Below are positions 1-6,876 of a stretch of 15,694 nucleotides of DNA, in pieces. The notes below the pieces were generated by a model. That model was not told the DNA's origin and did no database searches. It saw only the letters and a list, made by a program, of their open reading frames with translations. The stretch spans positions 1 through 15,694 of the forward strand of contig CANJSR010000055.1 in assembly GCA_947476855.1 (NCBI GenBank). The letters are read 5' to 3'. A program made the translations under genes and the position numbers. Origin of the DNA: Acetobacteraceae bacterium (GTDB taxonomy: Bacteria > Pseudomonadota > Alphaproteobacteria > Acetobacterales > Acetobacteraceae). Position 1 is the stretch's first letter, and each line of letters begins with the position of its first letter.

Positions 1-614
1 CCGCGCTCCCCAACCAGGGCGAGCACGACGGCGTCGCAGGCGGTTTCCCGGGCGAGCATCGACAACAGGGTCGACTTGCCGACGCCCGAACCCGCGAACA
101 GGCCCAGGCGCTGCCCCTGGCGGCAGGTTGTGAAGCAATTCAACGCCGCCACGCCCATGTCGATCCGCGGCCCAAGCCGAGCCCTGCTGGCCGCCGGCGG
201 TGGGTTTGCGCGGACGGGGCGGGGGGACGCGGCGTTCGGCAATGCCCCGCGGCCGTCGATCGGCTGGCCCAAGGGGTCAACGATCCGGCCCAGCCAGGCG
301 TCGGAGACGGACAGCGTGCCGCCCTGCCCCGCCAGCAGGGAGGCGGTGTGGCCGGGGCCGACTCCATCCAGGGCACCGAACGGCATGGCCTGGGCGCGAT
401 TGTCGCGGAAGCCGACGATTTCGGCTTCCAGCGGCCGGTCGTCCCGCCCCAAAAGGGCGATGCGGTCGCCGATCGAGACGAGTCCGTTCAATCCGTCGAT
501 ATCGACGATCAGGCCGGAAATGCCGCCAACGCGGCCCTGGACCCGGGCGGTTTGACACGATCGCATGCAGGCAGCGGCAATTTCCGCTCTTTTTACGATA
601 CTTGATTGCCTCAT
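1..614 (-). CDS. fliI: Flagellum-specific ATP synthase FliI (N-terminal part, cut by window edge)
   Basis: FliI is the cytoplasmic ATPase of the flagellar type III export apparatus; it works with FliH and FliJ to energise and load export substrates. The visible 204 residues hold the N-terminal beta-barrel region (about 25-95), a conserved WLGRIVDPLGQPIDG stretch (about 107-121) and the Walker A loop GSGVGKST (175-182), followed by the LVGERG segment (200-205) typical of this F1-beta-like family. The chosen ATG at 614 (MRQSSIVKR) is the furthest upstream possible, because an in-frame TGA lies 15 bases before it. A weak purine-rich site (AAGAGA) precedes it. A later ATG (MRSCQTARVQG, 563) is an alternative start. 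The gene is divergent from ctrA, and CtrA half-sites lie between the two. A type III secretion ATPase (SctN) is the main alternative, but the ctrA context favours the flagellar enzyme. The catalytic C-terminal half lies outside the window. Confidence 0.9.
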   Translation of the reverse strand, partial: MRQSSIVKRAEIAAACMRSCQTARVQGRVGGISGLIVDIDGLNGLVSIGDRIALLGRDDRPLEAEIVGFRDNRAQAMPFGALDGVGPGHTASLLAGQGGTLSVSDAWLGRIVDPLGQPIDGRGALPNAASPRPVRANPPPAASRARLGPRIDMGVAALNCFTTCRQGQRLGLFAGSGVGKSTLLSMLARETACDAVVLALVGER

Positions 615-778
615 TGATATTCTCTTGTTTCAATCATTCACATGTTCCTCAAACATTCGGCAGCACAGGGCGGTATTCAGTGCCATTTGATGGAATGATG
701 CACGACAAAGGTGAAAATTCTATGGCCAAACACACGCTATGGTGGTATTAACCGGGTCATGATGGTTAAGAGGGCATC
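615..778. promoter_or_regulatory. Divergent fliI/ctrA control region
   Basis: These 164 bases separate the divergent starts of fliI and ctrA and are clearly more AT-rich than the flanking genes. They must hold the promoters for both genes. No convincing -35/-10 pair stands out on either strand. The only clear motifs are the CtrA half-sites annotated separately at 748-769 and a ribosome-binding site (AAGAGGG, 768-774) before the ctrA ATG. Confidence 0.7.
748..769. promoter_or_regulatory. Inverted pair of CtrA half-sites
   Basis: TTAACC at 748-753 and GGTTAA at 764-769 form a perfect 6-bp inverted repeat with a 10-base spacer. The right arm extends to ATGGTTAA (762-769), the complement of the alphaproteobacterial 8-mer CtrA site TTAACCAT. 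The classical direct arrangement TTAA-N7-TTAA is not present. The pair lies 10-31 bases before the ctrA start codon, so bound CtrA would most likely repress ctrA or act from a distance on fliI. CtrA binding is inferred from the motif only. Confidence 0.6.
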
Positions 779-1516
779 ATGCGCGTCCTGCTCGTAGAAG
801 ACGATCTCACCGCCGCCCGGGGCGTGTCCTTGATGCTCAAGGCCGTGGGTGCCGTAATCGACCATTCGGAGTCAGGGGAGGAAGCACTGGAGCTTCTTCG
901 CCACTATGACTACGACGTGGTGCTGCTCGATCTGGTCCTGCCGGATATCGAGGGATACGAGGTGGTGCGCCGGATGCGCATCGCCCGAAATGACACCCCG
1001 GTGCTGATCCTTTCGGGGATGACCAGGCCGCAGGCCAAGGTCAAGGGGCTCGGGATGGGGGCGGATGATTTCATCACCAAGCCCTTCGACAAGGCCGAGT
1101 TGCTGGCCCGGATGCAGGCGGTGGTCCGCCGCAGCAAGGGCTTCAGCCAGCCGACGGTGCGGATCGGCACGGTCGAACTGAACCTCGACAGCCGGGAGGT
1201 CACGGTTGACGGTGGGGAGGTTCACCTGACCGGGAAGGAATACTCGATCCTGGAACTGCTCGTGCTGCGCAAAGGCATGGTGCTGACCAAGGAGGCCTTC
1301 CTGAACCACCTGTATGGCGGGATGGACGAACCCGAGATCAAGATCATCGACGTCTTCGTCTGCAAGCTCCGCAAAAAGCTCGCGGCTGCGGGGGCCGACA
1401 ACCTGATCGGCACGGTCTGGGGCCGCGGCTACATGATCCGGGAGGCGTCGCCCGAGGACGCGCCCGAAGGCCTGCTGGAGGCGCCGATGCTGGCGCGTTA
1501 CTCCTCGGCCGCCTGA
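779..1516 (+). CDS. ctrA: Cell-cycle response regulator CtrA (OmpR family)
   Basis: CtrA is a DNA-binding response regulator. In Caulobacter it controls replication and cell-cycle genes through the CckA-ChpT phosphorelay; in many Rhodospirillales it mainly controls motility. The receiver domain (1-115) has the acidic pair E7/D8/D9, phospho-acceptor D51 in LLDLVLPD and K101 in TKPF. The winged-helix domain (about 125-230) carries nearly invariant CtrA stretches: VHLTGKEYSILELL, LTKEAFLNHLYGGMDEPE, KIIDVFVCKLRKKLA and TVWGRGY. At 245 residues it is slightly longer than Caulobacter CtrA (231), through a longer acidic tail after the wing. The protein ends in Ala-Ala, as expected of CtrA proteins degraded by ClpXP. 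The ATG at 779 has AAGAGGG a few bases upstream. The last 19 bases overlap the convergent DUF2064 gene. Confidence 0.96.
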   Translation: MRVLLVEDDLTAARGVSLMLKAVGAVIDHSESGEEALELLRHYDYDVVLLDLVLPDIEGYEVVRRMRIARNDTPVLILSGMTRPQAKVKGLGMGADDFITKPFDKAELLARMQAVVRRSKGFSQPTVRIGTVELNLDSREVTVDGGEVHLTGKEYSILELLVLRKGMVLTKEAFLNHLYGGMDEPEIKIIDVFVCKLRKKLAAAGADNLIGTVWGRGYMIREASPEDAPEGLLEAPMLARYSSAA

Positions 1517-2082
1517 TACCGGGCGCGCCACTCCGCGATCGTATCCACATCCGACAGGGTCCGCAGCCGCGCGACCCTGTGGGTGCGGAAGTTGGTCAGC
1601 GTGTCCGCCAGGGCGTCGCTGGTGGACCAGCGGACGTTCGCGAAGGGACTGGATGGGCGGCGCGGACCAAGCGCCACCAGCCAATAGCCGCCATCGGTCG
1701 CCGGACCGAACGCGGCGTCGGCGGATCCAAGCGCGCGGAAGGCGGCGCGGAGGTCGGCGGGGCCGGCGTCGGGGATGTCGCAGCCGATCACCGCCGAGCC
1801 TCGGCGGGGAAAGCGGGACAGGGCGCGGTGCATGCGCTGGCCGATATCACCATGGCCCTGTTCGATCCGCGTGACCCCCCGGGGCAGCTTCACGTACGCG
1901 CGATCGGGCGTGACCGCGAGCACGGTGCGGAAGCGCCGGTCGGCGGCCAAAGCGCGCAGCAGCCGGGTCAGCGTCTCGGTATGGAAATGCAGGGCGGCGC
2001 GATCCCCGAGCCCGCGCGCCAGCCGGCGCTTCACCGTGCCCAGGCGCGGCGCCCGGGCGAAGACGATCGCGACCGGCTTCAT
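1498..2082 (-). CDS. DUF2064 / TIGR04282-like nucleotidyltransferase-fold protein
   Basis: This 194-residue protein resembles the DUF2064/TIGR04282 family, which has a GT-A/nucleotidyltransferase fold and is often named an arsenosugar-biosynthesis glycosyltransferase. The biochemical activity of most members is unknown. Family marks are the N-terminal strand and basic loop (VAIVFARAPRLGTVKRRLA, 4-22), the GCDIPD segment (100-105) in the place of the metal-binding acidic motif, and GPATDGGYWLVAL (126-138). The ATG at 2082 was chosen because it begins at the conserved first strand and overlaps the upstream gene's stop as ATGA. The frame stays open further upstream, but that stretch is inside the neighbouring glycosyltransferase. 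It is translationally coupled to that gene. Its stop lies inside the 3' end of ctrA on the other strand. No arsenic genes are visible, so the arsenosugar label should not be taken literally. Confidence 0.85.
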   Translation of the reverse strand: MKPVAIVFARAPRLGTVKRRLARGLGDRAALHFHTETLTRLLRALAADRRFRTVLAVTPDRAYVKLPRGVTRIEQGHGDIGQRMHRALSRFPRRGSAVIGCDIPDAGPADLRAAFRALGSADAAFGPATDGGYWLVALGPRRPSSPFANVRWSTSDALADTLTNFRTHRVARLRTLSDVDTIAEWRARYQAAEE

Positions 2083-2732
2083 CCGTAGACCTTCGCGATC
2101 AGGCGGGGCGGGACGCCCAGGAACCACAGGCTCAGGCAGAACAGGTTGCGCGCGGACCGGCGCCACCAGCCATCCCGTCGCCATTTCTCGGCCGACGTGA
2201 TCGCGGAGGGCGTCAGGAAGGCTAGCCGGTGGCGGCCGAGGCGACGGACCAGGTCCACGTCCTCCATCAACGGCAGCGGCCGGACCCCACCCACCGCGCG
2301 CAGCAGGTCGGTGTGGATCAGCAATCCCTGGTCGCCATAAGGCAGCGCGAGGACCCGGCAGCGCCAGGCAACCATCCGCTCCAGCCGGCGGACGGCGGGT
2401 TCATCACCGTCCAGGGCAAAACGGAAGCACGCAGCGCGGGCCGGGCCTTCTGCCATATGGGTCCGTGCCGCGTCCCGCCAGCCCACGGCAAGCCTGGTGT
2501 CGGCGTGCAGGATCAGCACCCAGCCGGGTCCAGCGGCCGCGACGCCCGCGGCGATCTGCGGACCTCGGCCGCTCGGCGCGGTCAGCACCCGGGCGCCGAG
2601 GCGTTGGGACAGGGCCGGCGTGTCATCCCGGCTGCCCCCATCGACCACCACCAGCCCGCGCACCGGCCCGACGGCCGCGACCGTGCCGGCCAGCGTGGGG
2701 GAGGCGTTCAGGACAGGGATGACCACGGTCAC
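2079..2732 (-). CDS. GT2-family glycosyltransferase (TIGR04283-like)
   Basis: This is a GT-A fold family 2 glycosyltransferase that would transfer a sugar from an activated donor; the substrate is unknown. Visible motifs, numbered from the chosen start, are the first strand TVVIPVLNAS (2-11), nucleotide-binding VVDGGSRDDT (29-38), the metal-binding region LILHADTRL (73-81), PYGDQGLL (131-138) and the catalytic-type acidic MEDVDLVRRLG (156-166). A C-terminal basic and aromatic stretch (about 185-215) may sit on the membrane. At 217 residues it fits the family. The start is uncertain: GTG at 2732 begins right at the first conserved strand, while GTG at 2786 would add 18 residues; neither has a strong ribosome-binding site. 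It overlaps the next gene by four bases (ATGA) and is divergent from the radical SAM gene. TIGR04283 and TIGR04282 genes commonly occur as such a pair. Confidence 0.85.
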   Translation of the reverse strand: MTVVIPVLNASPTLAGTVAAVGPVRGLVVVDGGSRDDTPALSQRLGARVLTAPSGRGPQIAAGVAAAGPGWVLILHADTRLAVGWRDAARTHMAEGPARAACFRFALDGDEPAVRRLERMVAWRCRVLALPYGDQGLLIHTDLLRAVGGVRPLPLMEDVDLVRRLGRHRLAFLTPSAITSAEKWRRDGWWRRSARNLFCLSLWFLGVPPRLIAKVYG

Positions 2733-2816
2733 ATCCAGCGCGTCCGTTCGTATTTCGTTCTTGACGGTGGCGAGTGATGCTGTCACGGTCAGACTCGAAC
2801 AGACGGGGAACGGATC
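2733..2816. promoter_or_regulatory. Divergent promoter region between glycosyltransferase and radical SAM genes
   Basis: About 84 bases lie between the two divergent starts and must drive both genes. A TTGACG (2761-2766) resembles a -35 element for the plus-strand gene, but no matching -10 box is visible at the right distance. GGGGAA (2805-2810), six bases before the ATG at 2817, is a plausible ribosome-binding site for the radical SAM gene. Confidence 0.35.
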
Positions 2817-3995
2817 ATGTGGGAAGAACCCTATCCCGATCGCGACGCAGACGCCATCGCTGCCTTGGACCAGGCCGGACTGCCGGAAGCGGAACCTGCC
2901 GCCCGCATGCCCTCCCTCGCCCGTCGCGGCCGGGGCGCGGTCACCAATCCGGCCGTGCGCTTCGACCGCCAGGTGGCGTCCCCGTTCGACGACGGCTGGG
3001 ACTCGCTGGATGAGGCGTTCGCGGAACTGCCCGCGCTGGCGACGACGGTCACCAAGGACACGACGCGGTCGGTGATCAGTTGGAACAGCTCCCCCGATCT
3101 CGGGTTCGATCGCGCGGTCAATCCGTACCGCGGGTGTGAGCATGGCTGCATCTACTGCTATGCGCGTCCGACCCATGCCTATCTCGGCTACTCGCCTGGC
3201 ATCGATTTCGAAACGAAGCTGATCTACAAGCCGGAGGTGGCGGAGCTTCTGGAGAAAGAGCTGAAGCGCCCCGGCTACATCGCGCGCACGATGGTGCTGG
3301 GTTCCAACACCGATCCCTACCAGCCCGTCGACCGCACGCTGAAGCTGACGCGGTCGGTGCTGGAACTGCTCGACCGCTACAACCATCCGGTCGGCATTGT
3401 CACGAAATCGGCGGGCGTGCTGCGGGATATCGATCTCCTTGCCTCGATGGCGAAGCGCAATCTGGTGCGGGTCTATCTCTCCATCACGACACTGGACCCA
3501 AAGCTGGCCCGCGTGATGGAACCCCGCGCCGCCAGTCCGGCCCGCCGTCTGCACGCGATCACCGAGTTGACGCGTGCCGGCATTCCCACCGGCGTGCTGG
3601 CCGCGCCGATGATCCCCGCCCTGAACGACGCGGAGATGGAGAAGATCCTGGAAGCCGCCGCTCGCGCCGGCGCCCGCCATGCCCGTTATATTCTGTTGCG
3701 GCTGCCACATGAACTGAAACAGATGTTCGAGGATTGGCTGATCGCCAACTACCCCGACCGCGCGCGCCACGTGCTCAGCCTGATCCGGGAAACACGGGCG
3801 GGGGCCTTGAACGACTCAAAGTTTCATCAGCGGTTCTCGGGCCAGGGGGTCTATGCCGATCTGCTGTCGCGGCGCTTTGCCCGCGCCATCCGGCAATGGG
3901 GTCTCGATGACATGCGGCAAGAACTGGACTGCACCCGTTTCGCCGTTCCAGCCGCCGCGGCCGCCACCGCGCAGGCACAGCTTTCCCTGTTCTGA
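2817..3995 (+). CDS. PA0069-family radical SAM protein (spore photoproduct lyase-like)
   Basis: This is a radical S-adenosylmethionine protein of the PA0069/Rv2578c family, distantly like spore photoproduct lyase; its reaction is unknown. The cluster motif C107-x3-C111-x2-C114 (NPYRGCEHGCIYCYARPTH) would bind the [4Fe-4S] centre that cleaves SAM. Further family marks are GSNTDPYQPVDR (about 162-173), the VGIVTKSAGVLRDIDLL strand and helix, LSITTLDP, the MEPRAASPARRL segment and GVLAAPMIPALND. The 392-residue length is slightly above the family norm because of an acidic N-terminal leader of about 80 residues. The start is ATG at 2817. It stands alone: the glycosyltransferase pair is divergent and the liv operon begins 149 bases downstream with its own candidate promoter. 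I see no good terminator after it. Confidence 0.92.
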   Translation: MWEEPYPDRDADAIAALDQAGLPEAEPAARMPSLARRGRGAVTNPAVRFDRQVASPFDDGWDSLDEAFAELPALATTVTKDTTRSVISWNSSPDLGFDRAVNPYRGCEHGCIYCYARPTHAYLGYSPGIDFETKLIYKPEVAELLEKELKRPGYIARTMVLGSNTDPYQPVDRTLKLTRSVLELLDRYNHPVGIVTKSAGVLRDIDLLASMAKRNLVRVYLSITTLDPKLARVMEPRAASPARRLHAITELTRAGIPTGVLAAPMIPALNDAEMEKILEAAARAGARHARYILLRLPHELKQMFEDWLIANYPDRARHVLSLIRETRAGALNDSKFHQRFSGQGVYADLLSRRFARAIRQWGLDDMRQELDCTRFAVPAAAAATAQAQLSLF

Positions 3996-4049
3996 CCGGG
4001 CATTCGTTCCTGCCCATACCCGATCCCGTGCGTATCGATATTTTTCCCG

Positions 4050-4069
4050 GCGCTGCATTGACGCAGCGC
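4050..4069. repeat. Perfect 7-bp dyad overlapping the liv promoter -35 (candidate operator)
   Basis: GCGCTGC at 4050-4056 and GCAGCGC at 4063-4069 are exact inverted repeats around ATTGAC. The dyad covers the -35-like TTGACG of the candidate liv promoter, where a repressor site would be effective. It has no following T-run in either direction, so a terminator is less likely. The regulator is unknown and none is encoded nearby. Confidence 0.45.
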
Positions 4070-4087
4070 GAATCACGTCCCTATTGT
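4058..4087 (+). promoter_or_regulatory. Candidate sigma70-type promoter for the liv operon
   Basis: TTGACG (4058-4063) and TATTGT (4082-4087) are separated by 18 bases. The -35 matches the consensus at five of six positions and the -10 at four of six. It lies 58 bases before the livH start, in the 149-base gap after the radical SAM gene. The gap also contains a ribosome-binding site (AGGGGGA, 4129-4135) nine bases before the livH GTG, and an 8-bp palindrome TATCGATA (4033-4040) of unknown meaning. Confidence 0.45.
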
Positions 4088-4144
4088 CCCGCCGGTAAAT
4101 AAGCAGGGCCAGACAGGCTCGCAAAACCAGGGGGAAAGCCACAG

Positions 4145-5026
4145 GTGGAAGAGGCCGCTCGTCTCTTTCAGTTGATCGTCAATGGCGCGGCATCAGGCTG
4201 TATCTACGGCCTGATCGCGCTGGGGTTTGTCTTGATCTACAAGGCAACCGAGATGGTCAACTTCGCGCAAGGCGACATCATGATGATGGGCGCGTTCGTC
4301 GCGTTCAGTCTGATCGCGCATTGGGGCGTGAATTATTGGATCGGCTCGTTGATCGCGATCGCGATCACGGCGGCCTTCGGTTTCATATTGGATGCAACAA
4401 TCCTCCGACGAGTCATAGGACAGCCACAATTCGCGGTCGTCATGCTCACGCTCGGCCTTGGCTTCATCTTCCGCGCTGGTGCGGGATTGGGCTGGGGTTA
4501 CGACTCGGTTGGCTTCATGACGCCGTTCACCAACCAGACCGTCGCCGTTTCCGGCCTGGTTCTGGGCGCCGACAACATTTCCATCATCGTCGGTACGGTG
4601 TTGTTATGTGGCGTCCTGTATCTATTCTTTAGCAAGACACGACTGGGCGTGGCGATGCAGGCATCGTCGCAGAACCAGCTCGCCGCCTACTACATGGGCA
4701 TCCCGGTCCGCACCGTGTTCTCCCTGATCTGGGCGATCAGCGCGGGCGTGGCGGCGGCGGCGGGCATCCTGCTTTCGCCTGTCTCGATGATCGATGTCAG
4801 CATGGGCTTCCTGGGCATCAAGGCCTTCGCGGCCGCGGTGATCGGCGGCTTCGGCAGCATCCCCGGATCGGTCATCGGCGGCGTGATCGTCGGCATCGTG
4901 GAGCAGTTGTCGGGCTACTATCTGCCGGCCGGGTTCCAGGAAGTCACCGCCAATGTCGTTCTGCTGATCACCCTGATTGTTCGGCCGCAGGGGTTGTTCG
5001 CCGAACTCATGGGAAAGCGCGTCTGA
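4145..5026 (+). CDS. livH: Branched-chain amino acid-type ABC transporter permease LivH
   Basis: LivH is one of the two inner-membrane permease subunits of the HAAT (hydrophobic amino acid transporter) ABC family and pairs with LivM. The 293-residue protein is strongly hydrophobic, with about eight membrane segments. Family signatures include YGLIALGFVLIYKATEMVNFAQGD (about 21-44) and the cytoplasmic loop contacting the ATPases, AAVIGGFGSIPGSVIGG (about 230-246). The start is GTG at 4145, preceded by AGGGGGA at good spacing; no better in-frame ATG exists before the conserved first segment. It is the first gene of a six-gene operon, with six bases between its stop and livM. The exact substrate cannot be read from the permease; members linked to acyl-CoA synthetase genes may carry other carboxylates rather than leucine, isoleucine or valine. 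Confidence 0.94.
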   Translation: MEEAARLFQLIVNGAASGCIYGLIALGFVLIYKATEMVNFAQGDIMMMGAFVAFSLIAHWGVNYWIGSLIAIAITAAFGFILDATILRRVIGQPQFAVVMLTLGLGFIFRAGAGLGWGYDSVGFMTPFTNQTVAVSGLVLGADNISIIVGTVLLCGVLYLFFSKTRLGVAMQASSQNQLAAYYMGIPVRTVFSLIWAISAGVAAAAGILLSPVSMIDVSMGFLGIKAFAAAVIGGFGSIPGSVIGGVIVGIVEQLSGYYLPAGFQEVTANVVLLITLIVRPQGLFAELMGKRV

Positions 5027-5032
5027 TCCGCC

Positions 5033-6109
5033 ATGCGCTATGTATTCAAAACAGATTACAGGCAGGACCTGACGCTCTCCCGGCATCCGGGTGACCTGTT
5101 CTGGTACGGGCTGCTGTTTGTCGTCACGTTGCTCATCCCGTTCTTCCTCGGGGAGTTCTACGTGGGCGAGCTGGGCGGCGTGTTCATCTTCGCCATAGCC
5201 GGCGTCGGGCTCATGCTGCTGGTGGGCTATACCGGCCTGATCAGCCTGGGCCACGCGGCATTCCTGGGCATCGGCGCCTACACCAACTCGGTGCTGCTGG
5301 CACAGGGCGTGCCGTTCCTGATCACGCTCCCGATCTCGGGCCTGTTCACCGCGTTCTGCGGCGTGGCGATCGGCCTGCCGACGTTACGCATGAGCGGGCT
5401 GTATCTCGCGATCGCCACCCTGGCCTTCGGCAGCATCGTCGGCACGATCTTCCAGAAATGGTCCTCGGTCACCGGCGGCTTCGACGGGTTCGCGGTGCCC
5501 ACGCCCTATGTCTTCGGCATCCCGATCGAGGGCGCGAACGGCGTCTACTACACCTCGCTCGCGGTCCTGGTGTTCTGCATCTGGCTGACGGCCAACATCC
5601 TGCGCACGCCGCTGGGCCGAGCCATGGTGGCGATCCGGGACAGTGAGGTGTCGGCGCAGAGCATGGGCATCAACCTGGCCTGGTACAAGTCGATGGCCTT
5701 CGCCATCAGCGCCGGCATGACCGGCCTGGCCGGCGCCCTGTTCGCCCATTATGTCCGATATCTGGCGCCGGATGCGTTCGAGGTGCTGCTGTCGGTCCAG
5801 TTCGTCACGATCGTCTTCGTGGGCGGGCTGGGGTCGATCCACGGCGCCATCTTCGGGGCCATCTTCGTCCGCCTGCTGCCGCAGTTCATCGCCATCGTGC
5901 GCGACGACCTGCCCTTCAACCTCGGCCGGACGCCCGGGCTGGAACCCGCCCTGTTCGGCCTGATCCTGGTCCTGGTCATCCTGTTCCAGCCGATGGGGAT
6001 CTATGGCCTCTGGCTGAAGACCCGGCACTGGTTCCAGGCCTTCCCCTTCAAGCGGGCGTCGGGTTTCCGCCGCCAGAAATCCTATGCGAAGTCGGAGCGC
6101 CTGAAATGA
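5033..6109 (+). CDS. livM: Branched-chain amino acid-type ABC transporter permease LivM
   Basis: LivM is the second permease of the transporter. The 358 residues begin with a soluble N-terminal leader (MRYVFKTDYRQDLTLSRH), of a kind I associate with liv operons containing an acyl-CoA synthetase gene, then about nine membrane segments. Conserved features include GYTGLISLGHAAFLGIGAYT (about 65-84), GLPTLRMSGLYLAIATLAF and the ATPase-contacting loop FVGGLGSIHGAIFGAIF (about 262-278). A basic C-terminal tail (KRASGFRRQKSYAKSERLK) follows the last segment. The start ATG at 5033 lies six bases after the livH stop. The gene overlaps livG by four bases (ATGA), so the two are probably translationally coupled. 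Confidence 0.94.
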   Translation: MRYVFKTDYRQDLTLSRHPGDLFWYGLLFVVTLLIPFFLGEFYVGELGGVFIFAIAGVGLMLLVGYTGLISLGHAAFLGIGAYTNSVLLAQGVPFLITLPISGLFTAFCGVAIGLPTLRMSGLYLAIATLAFGSIVGTIFQKWSSVTGGFDGFAVPTPYVFGIPIEGANGVYYTSLAVLVFCIWLTANILRTPLGRAMVAIRDSEVSAQSMGINLAWYKSMAFAISAGMTGLAGALFAHYVRYLAPDAFEVLLSVQFVTIVFVGGLGSIHGAIFGAIFVRLLPQFIAIVRDDLPFNLGRTPGLEPALFGLILVLVILFQPMGIYGLWLKTRHWFQAFPFKRASGFRRQKSYAKSERLK

Positions 6110-6876
6110 CGCTCTTCAAGGCCGATGACATCTCGGTTCGATTCGGCGGCATCCGCGCCGTCGACTCCGTCAGCTTCCAGGTCAACAAGGGCGAGGTCTT
6201 CTCGATCATCGGCCCGAACGGGGCCGGGAAGACGACGATCTTCAACCTCATCAGTCGTATCTACAACACGACCGAGGGCAAGCTGACCTTCGACGGGCAG
6301 GACTTCACGCAGACCCCGCCATACAAGATCGCCGGCATGGGCATCGCGCGCACGTTCCAGAACATCGAATTGTTCCCGAACGCGAGCCTGCTGCAGAACC
6401 TGCTGATCGGGCGGCACTGCCACGCCGGGACCGGGCTGCTGGCGCAGATGTGCTTCCTCCCCTCGGCCCGCCGCGACGAGCTGCGCCACCGCGCCAAGGC
6501 CGAGGACGTGATTTCGTTCCTCGGGCTGGAACGCTACCGGGACACGCTGATCGCCAACCTGCCCTATGGCGTGCGGAAGGTCGTCGAACTCGGCCGAGCG
6601 CTGTGCACGGAACCGAAACTACTGCTGCTGGACGAACCGTCGTCAGGCCTGAACGTCGAGGAGACGGAGGGCATGGGGTTCTGGATCGAGGACATCAAGA
6701 AGGACCTCGGCATCACGGTCATCATGGTCGAGCATGACATGGCGCTGGTGAACCAGGTGTCCGACCGCGTGATGGCGCTGAACTACGGCAAGGTGCTGGC
6801 CATGGGCGAACCGCGGGAGGTGCAGTCCCACCCCGAGGTCGTGAAGGCCTATCTCGGCGGGGAGACGGAGGAATGA
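6106..6876 (+). CDS. livG: ABC transporter ATP-binding protein LivG
   Basis: LivG is one of the two cytoplasmic ATPase subunits powering LivHM. In 256 residues it shows Walker A GPNGAGKTT (36-44), the Q-loop in ARTFQNIELF (81-90), a signature loop LPYGVRKVVELGRAL (152-166), Walker B LLLLDEP (172-178) and the H-loop histidine in VEHDM (208-212). The signature loop reads LPYG instead of LSGGQ, a normal variation in LivG proteins. The LNVEETE segment after Walker B and the LGGE C-terminus also fit the family. Both its start and its stop overlap neighbouring genes as ATGA, so expression is coupled along livM-livG-livF. Confidence 0.95.
   Translation: MTLFKADDISVRFGGIRAVDSVSFQVNKGEVFSIIGPNGAGKTTIFNLISRIYNTTEGKLTFDGQDFTQTPPYKIAGMGIARTFQNIELFPNASLLQNLLIGRHCHAGTGLLAQMCFLPSARRDELRHRAKAEDVISFLGLERYRDTLIANLPYGVRKVVELGRALCTEPKLLLLDEPSSGLNVEETEGMGFWIEDIKKDLGITVIMVEHDMALVNQVSDRVMALNYGKVLAMGEPREVQSHPEVVKAYLGGETEE

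Noticed and set aside
660..700. A sigma54-like TGGCAC element on the minus strand before fliI
   Set aside because: TGGCAC is present (complement of GTGCCA, about 679-684), but the GC of the -12 element is one base out of place and TTGC is missing.
2733..3770. Long upstream extension of the glycosyltransferase frame across the radical SAM gene
   Set aside because: The extension is antisense to a clear radical SAM coding sequence and lacks recognisable domains. The glycosyltransferase must start near 2732-2786.
3998..4015. Possible terminator after the radical SAM gene (GGGCA/TGCCC)
   Set aside because: The stem has only five pairs and an eight-base loop, and the nearest T-run is about 25 bases further on.
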